A DNA stretch of 64,000 bases from Bryobacterales bacterium (GTDB lineage Bacteria; Acidobacteriota; Terriglobia; Bryobacterales; Bryobacteraceae), in the NCBI GenBank assembly GCA_016721425.1, contig JADKID010000005.1:62001-126000 (forward strand), given 5' to 3'. Positions 37,675 to 44,789 of the stretch are shown piece by piece (positions within the stretch are counted from its first letter, which is position 1; each line of letters opens with the position of its first letter). The translations under genes and the position numbers were made by a program. Under the pieces are notes generated by a model. It did not search any database and was not told the origin of the DNA. It worked only from the letters and a program-made list of their open reading frames with translations.

Positions 37675-38920
37675 GCCGCCCTGGACTAGATCCGCCGCCG
37701 CCATCCTGGCCGCCGCCTTTGCCTACTACCTCTGGCGCGCCGCCACCCTCTCCATCACCACAGACGAGGCCTTCACCGCCACCTCCTTCGTCGCCCCCCC
37801 GTGGCTCCAGATCCTCACCACCTACGACGCCAATCACCACTTCCTCCACTCCTACCTCTGCAAGCTCGTTACCTCCGTCTTCGGTCTCGCCCCCTTCCCC
37901 CTCCGCATCCCCGCCCTCCTCGGCGCCGCCCTCTACCTCTGGAGCGCCTTCCGTCTCACCCGCACCCTCTGCGGCAACTCCCCCGTCATGCCCGCCCTTT
38001 GCGCCCTCCTCGCCTTCCACCCCGGCCTCGTCGATTACTTCTCCCTCGCCCGAGGCTACAGCCTCGCCCTCGGCCTCCTCCTCTACGCCCTCGCCGAAAC
38101 CAACGAACAGCCCGAAAACCCGCACTGGTCCCGCGTCTCCCTAGCCCTAGGCCTCGCCGTCGCCGCCAACGCCGTCTTCCTCCTCCCCGCCGCCGCCTGG
38201 ATCGCCGTCACCCTCCTCACCCGCCGCCTCTGGAACCAAGCCGATGCCCTCATCGCCCCCGGAGCCACCGCCGCCTTCATCCTGATGATCGTCCCCGTCA
38301 CCCACGCCACCGAGGCCAACTTCTACTTCGGAGCCGCCGACTTCCTCAGCAGCCTCCAAACCGTCTTCCTCTATCCCCTCACCCTCCTCCTAGTCCTCGC
38401 CGCCGCCCTCTACGAACGCGGCCGCCTCGCCCTCACCCTGGCCCTCACCCTCGCCGGCCTAGCCGCCCTCCACTTCGCCAAAGGCTTCCCCTGGCCCCAG
38501 GGCCGCACCGGCGCCTACCTCATCCCCCTAGCCATCCTCCTCCTCGGCCACGCCTGCGCCCGCTGGCGCTGGAGCGCCCTCCCCCTCGCCGCCGCAGCCG
38601 CCTTTTTCCTCGCCACCCTCACCCCAACCTACACCCGCGAATGGCAGTTCGATGCCAACAACCGCGAAGTCTTCACTTACCTCCAAACCCACTACCCCAC
38701 CACCCCCATCGCCGCCGAGCACCCCCTCTCCTTCAGCCTTGAATACTACCGCCGCCTCCAAGGGCTCACCACCATGCCCCCCATCGTCAAACTCGACCCC
38801 GCCCACCCCGCCCCCCTCAACGTCCTCCTGGCCCCCACCCCCAACTTCCGCGAACTAATCCGCTTCCACCCCTCCGGCGTCCTGCTCGCCGTCCCCGCGG
38901 CCACCACGCCCGGCTCTTAA
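37646..38920 (+). CDS. Polytopic GT-C-like membrane glycosyltransferase
   Basis: 424 residues, about 10 TM segments. An acidic loop after TM1 (LSITTDEAFTATSF, DE pair) and YDANHHFLHSYLCKLVTSVFG match the catalytic first-loop style of the PMT/ArnT superfamily, which transfer sugars from polyprenol phosphates on the outer face of the inner membrane. It overlaps the preceding gene by 29 bp, and its stop overlaps the convergent Sel1 gene by 4 bp. Confidence 0.65.
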   Translation: MPRISSLWNRPPWTRSAAAILAAAFAYYLWRAATLSITTDEAFTATSFVAPPWLQILTTYDANHHFLHSYLCKLVTSVFGLAPFPLRIPALLGAALYLWSAFRLTRTLCGNSPVMPALCALLAFHPGLVDYFSLARGYSLALGLLLYALAETNEQPENPHWSRVSLALGLAVAANAVFLLPAAAWIAVTLLTRRLWNQADALIAPGATAAFILMIVPVTHATEANFYFGAADFLSSLQTVFLYPLTLLLVLAAALYERGRLALTLALTLAGLAALHFAKGFPWPQGRTGAYLIPLAILLLGHACARWRWSALPLAAAAAFFLATLTPTYTREWQFDANNREVFTYLQTHYPTTPIAAEHPLSFSLEYYRRLQGLTTMPPIVKLDPAHPAPLNVLLAPTPNFRELIRFHPSGVLLAVPAATTPGS

Positions 38921-39603
38921 CTGCCTCCGGCCTTCTTCCACACCCGGACTCTGCCCTGAGCCTCCTTCACCTGTACCGCAGTCATCTGGTCTGCGACTTT
39001 CTTTCGCTCCTGGATGAACGACTTCTTCTCGTCTCCACTGGCGCCCGAAATCGCCAGGCTCCACCAGAAATACGCTTCCGCCAAATCCTGCGGAACACCA
39101 CGCCCGCTCTCGTACGCCCGGGCCATCTTGTACTGGCCCCCGACATAGCCGAAATCGGCCGCCCGGCGAAACCAGTTCACCGCCTCCATGTCGCTCTGCT
39201 GAACGCCTCGCCCCTTCTCGTAGAGAATCCCTACTCCGTGAAAAGCCGGACGGTACCCTTGCTGAGCGGACCGGAACAGCCATTTTGCCGCTTCTGAATA
39301 GTCGGGGAGCGGGATTTGGCCCGCGGAATGTATCGACCCGAGGTAGTACTGCGAAGCGGCCTTTCCTTGCTCGGCGGCCTTGCGATACCACTTTGCGGCT
39401 TCGGCATAATCGCGCTTCAGTTCGATCCCGGCAAAGTACGCGTTGCCCAGCTTGTGTTGAGCGTCGGCGTCACCGGCTTCGGCCGATTGCCTCAACTCGA
39501 ACAAGGAGACCCCTACGGCAAAGGACCCCGGCGCCTCCTGCGCTTGCCCTTCGGTTTGCAGAACCAGCGACGCCAATACAATAATCACAGGCGATATACC
39601 CAT
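38917..39603 (-). CDS. Secreted Sel1-repeat protein
   Basis: 228 residues with a signal peptide (MGISPVIIVLASLVLQTEGQAQ). At least four Sel1-like repeats of about 36 residues: AEAGDADAQHKLGNAYFAG, DYAEAAKWYRKAAEQGKAASQ, DYSEAAKWLFRSAQQGY, DMEAVNWFRRAADFGYVGGQ. Such repeats mediate protein contacts in periplasmic complexes. Stand-alone gene. Confidence 0.85.
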   Translation of the reverse strand: MGISPVIIVLASLVLQTEGQAQEAPGSFAVGVSLFELRQSAEAGDADAQHKLGNAYFAGIELKRDYAEAAKWYRKAAEQGKAASQYYLGSIHSAGQIPLPDYSEAAKWLFRSAQQGYRPAFHGVGILYEKGRGVQQSDMEAVNWFRRAADFGYVGGQYKMARAYESGRGVPQDLAEAYFWWSLAISGASGDEKKSFIQERKKVADQMTAVQVKEAQGRVRVWKKAGGS

Positions 39604-39907
39604 CGAAACCTCCCGTCCACAACGAGTATATTCCCGTTTCCTCTAAAACGGCTATCCCCAAAAACCCGTTCACACGCCCTGAAAATTTTCTATCCCGCAC
39701 AAAACAAGACCACTTACCTCCACCCCTCCCCGAAAGTTTGGCGCCCACCCCCATAATGGAATCAGGAGTAAATCGCCGGCCGGCTTGAGACTCCCTTCGC
39801 CAATCAGTAGGGCGGCAGCCGCAAAGACGTGGCTGTTTCCAACGCGGGCCACCGTTCAGGACGGTGCGCGCAAAACCGGTTTTTGTCCCGATCAGCTCGA
39901 AAAATAC
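39604..39907. other. Long leader upstream of the HU gene, no gene
   Basis: About 300 bases between the Sel1 gene start and the first hairpin. A/T-rich around 39630-39720, which could hold promoters for both flanking genes, but no clean -35/-10 pair was found. Confidence 0.4.
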
Positions 39908-39925
39908 GGGGCCCCGCAAGGGCCC
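39908..39925 (+). repeat. GC-rich small hairpin
   Basis: GGGCCC at 39909-39914 and again at 39920-39925 can pair around a CGCAA loop. It precedes the larger inverted repeat and may form part of the same leader structure. Confidence 0.5.
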
Positions 39926-39947
39926 TGGGCGAATCAACCTGTCCGTC

Positions 39948-40015
39948 GCCTCGGAAACGCAAAAGACCCGGTCCGCTCCCAAAACAGGGGAGTAAACCGG
40001 GTCTTTCTCCGAGGC
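39948..40015 (+). repeat. Large nested inverted repeat before the HU gene
   Basis: Three nested perfect arms: GCCTCGGA (39948-39955) with TCCGAGGC (40008-40015); AAAGACCCGGT (39962-39972) with ACCGGGTCTTT (39996-40006); CTCCC (39976-39980) with GGGAG (39988-39992) around a 7-base loop. No T-tract follows, so it is not a normal terminator for the plus strand. It lies 24 bp before the HU start codon, and can be read as a 5'-UTR structure, a cruciform, or an attenuator. Confidence 0.75.
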
Positions 40016-40039
40016 CGTAGTGTGTCCGGAGGTATCCTA

Positions 40040-40261
40040 ATGGCAAAACAACATCTCGTCCAACTCCTGGCCGGCGAAGGCAAGTCCGAAACGCAGGCCG
40101 CCGATCAACTCAACCGCGCCGTCGTCCACATCCTCAAGCAACTCCGCAAAGGCGAATCCGTCGCCCTCCCCGGCCTCGGCCACTTCGAGCCCGGCCCCAC
40201 GCCCACCTTCCGCTTCGAAAAATCGTCCGTGCTGAAAGGGCCCCGCCGTGCCCGCAGCTAA
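40040..40261 (+). CDS. Short HU-family DNA-binding protein
   Basis: 73 residues; GGAGG 8 bp before the ATG fixes the start (a longer upstream frame is the leader). Features: KSETQAADQLNRAVVHILKQLRKGESVALPGLGHFEPGP, with the LGxF turn, then TFRFEKSS. Canonical HU has about 90 residues with a long beta arm and a final helix; here the arm is reduced to a few residues and the last helix is replaced by a basic tail (LKGPRRARS). It overlaps the HU-like/TIR gene by 14 bp, so the two are made together. It may bind bent or hairpin DNA, as HU proteins do. Confidence 0.75.
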   Translation: MAKQHLVQLLAGEGKSETQAADQLNRAVVHILKQLRKGESVALPGLGHFEPGPTPTFRFEKSSVLKGPRRARS

Positions 40262-41000
40262 ACTACCCAACACCAAACTCCCCAGCACCAGCGACATCGC
40301 CCGCCTCGTCAAACGCTGCCTCAGCCAGGGCCACAGCGTCGAAATCGAGCGCATCGGCCTCTTCCAGCCCGCCCCCGCCGGCGGCATCGAGTTCGTCCCC
40401 AACAACCGCCCCACCGTCTTCCTCGCCTACGTCGAAGAAGATGCCGCCGCCATCGACCAGCTCTACGCCCGCCTCGAAGACGCCGGCTTCGATCCCTGGA
40501 TGGACCGCCGCAAACTCCTCCCCGGTCAGAACTGGGCCCGCGCCATCGAAGGCGCAATCGATACCGCCGATTTTTTCGTCGCCTGCCTCTCCACCACCTC
40601 CATCCGCAAACGCGGCAACTTCCAGCGCGAAATGCGCCACGCCCTCGATTGCGCCCGCAGCGCGCCCTTCGACGATGTATACTTCATCCCCATCCGCCTC
40701 GACGATTGCGCCGTCCCCACGCGCATCCGCCAGCACCTGCAATACCTCGATCTCTTCCCCGATCCCCTCCACGGCGCCAATCAGCTCATCAATCTCATCC
40801 GCCGCGAGCTCCGCCGCCGCCCTACTTCTTCTTCCCCAGCTTCGCCAGCCGCTTCTTCACATCCTCAGCGGACTTCCCGTCCGGCGCGATCTCCAGATAC
40901 TTCTCATAGGCCGCCCGCGCGCCCTTCCCATCCTTCAACTTCTCGCGCGCCTCGCCCAGCATCAGGTACGCCTCGGAAGACGCGGGATTCCACTTCGTAG
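40248..41000 (+). CDS. HU-like domain fused to a TIR domain
   Basis: 250 residues from GTG. Residues 13-53 (TSDIARLVKRCLSQGHSVEIE, RIGLFQPAP, IEFVP) repeat the short HU pattern of the upstream gene. Residues 54-190 form a TIR domain: VFLAYVEEDAAAIDQLYARLEDAGF, PWMDRRKLLPGQNW, CLSTTSIRKRGNFQREMRHAL and FIPIRLDDCAVP. The Glu of QREM (position 128) sits where TIR NADases carry their catalytic glutamate. TIR enzymes split NAD+ in several anti-phage systems. The final 60 residues (after about 192) are Ser/Pro/Arg-rich and antisense to the convergent TPR gene, so the real C-terminus is uncertain. Confidence 0.72.
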   Translation: MPAAKLPNTKLPSTSDIARLVKRCLSQGHSVEIERIGLFQPAPAGGIEFVPNNRPTVFLAYVEEDAAAIDQLYARLEDAGFDPWMDRRKLLPGQNWARAIEGAIDTADFFVACLSTTSIRKRGNFQREMRHALDCARSAPFDDVYFIPIRLDDCAVPTRIRQHLQYLDLFPDPLHGANQLINLIRRELRRRPTSSSPASPAASSHPQRTSRPARSPDTSHRPPARPSHPSTSRAPRPASGTPRKTRDSTS

Positions 41001-41241
41001 CCTCGTCAAATCGCCCCGCCGCCGCGCGAAAGCTGCCCTTCTTCATGTAGTAGCGCCCCACCCGGATCTCATTCTCCGCCTGGATCGGGTTCAGCTCATA
41101 CTCCTTCGGCTTCAGCGAAGGCTCTTCCTCTTCCGGCTCCGCCGGAGCCGGAGTTGGCGCCGGTGCAGGCGGTTGCGACGCCTGCGCCCACCCCAATCCC
41201 GCCGTCAGAATCAACATCAGAAATACGCGTGCCACAATCAA
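40822..41241 (-). CDS. Secreted TPR-repeat protein
   Basis: 139 residues with signal peptide (ending near WAQ), a Pro/Ala/Glu linker, then two TPR units (ENEIRVGRYYMKKGSFRAAAGRFDEATKWNP and EAYLMLGEAREKLKDGKGARAAYEKYLEIAP) and a basic tail (KKRLAKLGKKK). Periplasmic protein-interaction role inferred. The last 179 bp are covered on the other strand by the TIR frame. Divergent from uvrC with 17 bp between starts. Confidence 0.78.
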   Translation of the reverse strand: MIVARVFLMLILTAGLGWAQASQPPAPAPTPAPAEPEEEEPSLKPKEYELNPIQAENEIRVGRYYMKKGSFRAAAGRFDEATKWNPASSEAYLMLGEAREKLKDGKGARAAYEKYLEIAPDGKSAEDVKKRLAKLGKKK

Positions 41242-41258
41242 AGTATAAAGCCCTCTCC

Positions 41259-43067
41259 ATGACCGACCGCATCGACGCCCTTCGCGAAAAAGCCGCGCAA
41301 CTGCCCCTCCAGCCCGGCGTCTACCTCTATAAAGACGCGGCCGGCACCGTCCTCTACGTCGGAAAAGCCAAGAATCTGCGCGCCCGCGTCCGCAGCTACT
41401 TCAACGAAGACCGCCTGGCCGAAGCCAAGACCGGCAGCCTCATCCGCGAGGCCCACGAGCTCGAATTCATCCTCGTCGATAACGAGAAGGAATCGCTCGC
41501 CCTCGAAAACAACCTCATCAAGCAGTACCACCCCCGCTTCAACATCCTCCTCCGCGACGACAAAACCTTCCCCTACATCAAACTCACCAACGAGAAATAC
41601 CCGCGCGTCTTCGTCACACGCCGCATCCGCAAAGACGGCCAGTACTTCGGCCCCTACATCCCCGCCAGCCTCGCCTACCGCCTCGTCAAATTCATCCACC
41701 GCCACTTCCTCATCCCCTCCTGCAAGGTGGATTTCAGCCGCACCCACACTCACCCCTGCCTCGAGTTCCACATCCACCGCTGCCTCGGCCCCTGCGTCCA
41801 GGGCCTCACCACCGATGCCATCTACGCCGAGCACGTGCAGGACGTCCGCACCTTCCTCGATGGCCGCACCCACGATCTCACCGCCGGCCTCCGCACCCGC
41901 ATGGAGCAGGCCTCCGAAAACATGGAGTTCGAGCGCGCCGCCGCCCTCCGAGATCTCATCCAAACCCTCGGCGAGGTCGAGCAGAATCAGAAAATGGCCG
42001 CGGCCTCCGGCGACGACACCGACATCTTCTCCTACTACGCCGAGCTCCCCCAGGTCGCCGTCAACCTCTTCCACCTCCGCAACGGCCGCATCATCGATCG
42101 CCGCGAGTTCTTCTGGGAAGACCTCGCCGAGCTCGACCCCCACGAGTTCTTCTCCACCCTCCTCATGCAGGTCTACGCCACCGGCCAGCATCTGCCCTCC
42201 ACCATTCACGTCCCCCTCGAGCTCGAAGATTGCGACGTCCTCGAAGAGCTCTTCACCGAAAAACGCGGCCGCAAAGTCGAGATCCACACCCCGCAGCGCG
42301 GACAGAAGAAAGCCCTCCTCGCCCTCGTCGGCTCCAACGCCCGCCACAGCTTCGAGCAACGATTCCGCGTTCTCAAGCCCTCCTCCAAAGCCATCGGCGA
42401 AGCCGTCGAAGAGGCCCTCAACCTCCCCGCCCCACCCCGCCGCATCGAGTGCTTCGATATCTCCCACATCCAGGGCACGGACAAAGTCGCCTCCATGGTG
42501 GTGTGGGAAGACGGCCGCATGAAAAAGGCCGACTACCGCAAGTTCATCATCCGCACCGTCGAAGGCAGCGACGACTTCGCCTCCATGTTCGAGGTGGTCA
42601 CCCGCCGCTACTCGCGCCTCCAGGAAGAGGGCAAACCCATGCCCGGCCTCGTCCTCATCGATGGCGGCCTCGGACAACTCCACTCCGCCGCCGCCGCCCT
42701 CGACGCCATCGGCATCCTCAACCAGCCACTCGCCGCCCTCGCCAAACGCGAAGAAACCCTCTACGTCTTCGGCCAGGAAGACGAGCCCATCCTCCTCGAC
42801 CGCGGCTCCCCAGTCCTCCACCTCGTCCAGATGATCCGCGACGAGGCCCACCGCTTCGCCGTCACCTTCCACCGCAACCGCCGCGACGCCCGCACCCTCA
42901 CCAGCGAGCTCACCGAAATCCCCGGCATCGGCCCCCGCACCATTCAGAAGCTCCTCCAGCGCTTCGGCAGCCTCACCGGAGTCCAGGCCGCCACCGACGC
43001 CGAGCTCGCCGAATCCGTCGGCCCCGCCATCGCCGCCAAGCTCCGCGCCGCCTACCCGAATCGTTGA
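41259..43067 (+). CDS. uvrC: Excinuclease ABC subunit C
   Basis: 602 residues from MTDRIDALREK, family length; upstream in-frame residues belong to the divergent gene. N-terminal GIY-YIG nuclease (GVYLYKDAAGTVLYVGKAKNLRARVRSYF), Cys-rich region (HPCLEFHIHRCLGPC), UVR domain (MEQASENMEFERAAALRDLI), RNase-H-like nuclease (ECFDISHIQGTDKVASMVVW, LVLIDGGLGQL) and a tandem helix-hairpin-helix end (IPGIGPRTIQKLLQRFGSL). It makes both incisions in nucleotide excision repair. Confidence 0.97.
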   Translation: MTDRIDALREKAAQLPLQPGVYLYKDAAGTVLYVGKAKNLRARVRSYFNEDRLAEAKTGSLIREAHELEFILVDNEKESLALENNLIKQYHPRFNILLRDDKTFPYIKLTNEKYPRVFVTRRIRKDGQYFGPYIPASLAYRLVKFIHRHFLIPSCKVDFSRTHTHPCLEFHIHRCLGPCVQGLTTDAIYAEHVQDVRTFLDGRTHDLTAGLRTRMEQASENMEFERAAALRDLIQTLGEVEQNQKMAAASGDDTDIFSYYAELPQVAVNLFHLRNGRIIDRREFFWEDLAELDPHEFFSTLLMQVYATGQHLPSTIHVPLELEDCDVLEELFTEKRGRKVEIHTPQRGQKKALLALVGSNARHSFEQRFRVLKPSSKAIGEAVEEALNLPAPPRRIECFDISHIQGTDKVASMVVWEDGRMKKADYRKFIIRTVEGSDDFASMFEVVTRRYSRLQEEGKPMPGLVLIDGGLGQLHSAAAALDAIGILNQPLAALAKREETLYVFGQEDEPILLDRGSPVLHLVQMIRDEAHRFAVTFHRNRRDARTLTSELTEIPGIGPRTIQKLLQRFGSLTGVQAATDAELAESVGPAIAAKLRAAYPNR

Positions 43068-43226
43068 CCCCACCACCAGGTTCCGCCCCCGGCCGCCCAA
43101 AAACACCGCCAGCTCTTCTACAACCCCACCGAGTTCGCCGCCTCCGGCACCGCCCCAGTTCCGCGCCACCCAACCGAAAAGCCAACCGGCCGTTTCACCT
43201 ATCTCCCGGCCGCTGCGTTCTGTATA

Positions 43227-43255
43227 CTGACAGACAGTCTGTCCGCACCTAGAGT
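43227..43255 (+). promoter_or_regulatory. Putative promoter with overlapping palindromic operator
   Basis: CTGACA (43227-43232), 17-bp spacer, TAGAGT (43250-43255), ahead of the PEP-CTERM gene. A perfect palindrome GACAGACAGTCTGTC (43229-43243) overlaps the -35 and spacer, the position of a repressor site of TetR-like size. A second -10-like box (TATACT, 43223-43228) lies just before. No regulator gene is next to it. Confidence 0.45.
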
Positions 43256-43287
43256 ATTTGAGAGGTGAAAGCCTTAGACGGAGGATT

Positions 43288-43956
43288 ATGAGGCACCCGG
43301 TCGCAATTTTCGCCATCGCGCTGGCACTCTCCGGCGTGTGCCCAGCCACGGCTGCCGTCATCTACGAATCTGCAACACTGCAGAATTACGGGCTGGCTAT
43401 CGTCACTGAGTTTTCCGGGCAGCAGTTCCTGGGTACGCGTTTCCAGGTCACCGGCCCAGTCCACGTCACCGCCATTGGCGGCGTCATGTACGGCGGAGGC
43501 AATACCTTTTTCGGCGCCATCGTGCCGCTCAGCGGACCCTCCGGCCTGCCGTCGGGATCACCCTTCAGCGCCCCCATCACCGCCTCCACCACGTTCGATC
43601 CCGGTAACCCCGTTGGTGATTTTCTCACTCCGCTTTCCGTGGACCTGAACGCCGGCTGGTACGGCCTCATCTTTGGCGCGGGCCACTTCGGCACTCCGTC
43701 CGGCGCCGTGGGCGGCATGCTGCTCAACAACCACGACGTTCCGGGCGCCAGCTACTTCCTCTGGAACAGCACGCTCAACAACGGGCAATGGAGCGACGGC
43801 GGCTTCTCGGGAGCGCGCTTCGTCATCGAAGGATCCTCACGCACGATCGGAGGCGATCCATCCGGAGCCCACTTGCCGGAGCCCTCCACCTTCGTCCTGC
43901 TCGGGGGCGGACTGCTCGGTGTGCTCTTCCTGCGCCGGCTGAGGCAGCGAAGCTAG
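43288..43956 (+). CDS. PEP-CTERM exported protein
   Basis: 222 residues. Start after GGAGG at 43280. Signal peptide (MRHPVAIFAIALALSGVCPATAA), a strand-rich body with much Gly/Phe, and a C-terminal PEP-CTERM tag: LPEPSTFVLLGGGLLGVLFLRRLRQ (PEP motif, TM, basic end). Such proteins are sorted by exosortase and often go with exopolysaccharide. No exosortase gene is in the window. Its stop overlaps the next convergent stop by 4 bp. Confidence 0.85.
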   Translation: MRHPVAIFAIALALSGVCPATAAVIYESATLQNYGLAIVTEFSGQQFLGTRFQVTGPVHVTAIGGVMYGGGNTFFGAIVPLSGPSGLPSGSPFSAPITASTTFDPGNPVGDFLTPLSVDLNAGWYGLIFGAGHFGTPSGAVGGMLLNNHDVPGASYFLWNSTLNNGQWSDGGFSGARFVIEGSSRTIGGDPSGAHLPEPSTFVLLGGGLLGVLFLRRLRQRS

Positions 43957-44789
43957 TAGAGCCGCCGCCACGCCGCCATCGACCGCTTCAAATTCTCCTC
44001 GATATCCCCCGCCACCTGGTAGCTCTGCAACCCGATCGGCCCCCGATAACCCATCGCCGCCAGCTTCCGAAGCAACCCGCGCACGTCAAACTCGCCCCGG
44101 TCCAGCGTCTGGATCAGCCTCGACCAATCCCCCTTCCGCCACTCCCCCTCATGATCCGCCCCGTTGATGCTCACCATCTCCAGCAGCGGCCCTGCCTCCT
44201 TCAGCCTCGCCTCCAGATTCGCCTCGTCCCCCACGGCCAGAAAGTGGGCCAGGTTCAACGTCACGCCCACGTTCGGACGCCCCGCCAGCTTGCACACCCG
44301 CACCGCATCCTCGATCCGCTCCACGTGAAAGCCCACGTGCGGATACAGCACCACGCGCAACCCGGACTCCGCCGCCAGATCCGCCACGGCCCTCACAGCG
44401 ACCGCCGCCCGCGCATCGCCATCCGCCGCCTTGCCCTGCACTGTCAGCCAGATCACCGTCCCGTGCCCCTTCAACTGCCGGATCGCCTCCGGCAGCGCCG
44501 CATCATAGCCCGGCTTCTCCCCGTCGATCCGCACCGGCACATAGATGCTGAACAGCCGTAGCCCCCGCGATTCCAGCGCCTGCAACACCTCGGGAATCCG
44601 CAGCGCCCCGCTGAACCCCATCCCCGCATATCCGGTCCGCTTGAGCATCTCGGCCTGCTCTTCCAGCGGGATCTTCTGGTCCCGCCCCGTCCCGTTGTCA
44701 AACGCGAAGAACGGATTCGCCGGCGCCTGCCCGCGGCCCACCGACGCCAGCGCCAGCAAGCCCGCCAGCCCAAACGCCAGCGCTCTCAT
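43953..44789 (-). CDS. Exported sugar isomerase/epimerase-like TIM barrel
   Basis: Start placed at MRALAFGLAGLLALASVGRG (base 44789), giving ATGA overlap with the oxidoreductase gene and a signal peptide; 278 residues. Barrel pattern: LKRTGYAGMGFSG, RLFSIYVPV, VIWLTVQGK, VVLYPHVGFHVERI, VGVTLNLAHFLAV, VSINGADHEGEW, GPIGLQSYQVAG. Distantly like other AP-endonuclease-2 type isomerases. Paired with the Gfo/Idh gene, a frequent combination in keto-sugar catabolism. Confidence 0.8.
   Translation of the reverse strand: MRALAFGLAGLLALASVGRGQAPANPFFAFDNGTGRDQKIPLEEQAEMLKRTGYAGMGFSGALRIPEVLQALESRGLRLFSIYVPVRIDGEKPGYDAALPEAIRQLKGHGTVIWLTVQGKAADGDARAAVAVRAVADLAAESGLRVVLYPHVGFHVERIEDAVRVCKLAGRPNVGVTLNLAHFLAVGDEANLEARLKEAGPLLEMVSINGADHEGEWRKGDWSRLIQTLDRGEFDVRGLLRKLAAMGYRGPIGLQSYQVAGDIEENLKRSMAAWRRLY

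Noticed and set aside
39948..40015. Rho-independent terminator of the upstream region
   Set aside because: No T-tract follows on the plus strand, and the upstream gene points the other way.
39785..40261. Long N-terminal extension of the HU gene
   Set aside because: Its codons run through the hairpins and are not HU-like; a GGAGG site fixes the start at 40040.
41238..43361. A 707-residue minus-strand open frame
   Set aside because: Glu/Gly/Ala-rich antisense of uvrC.
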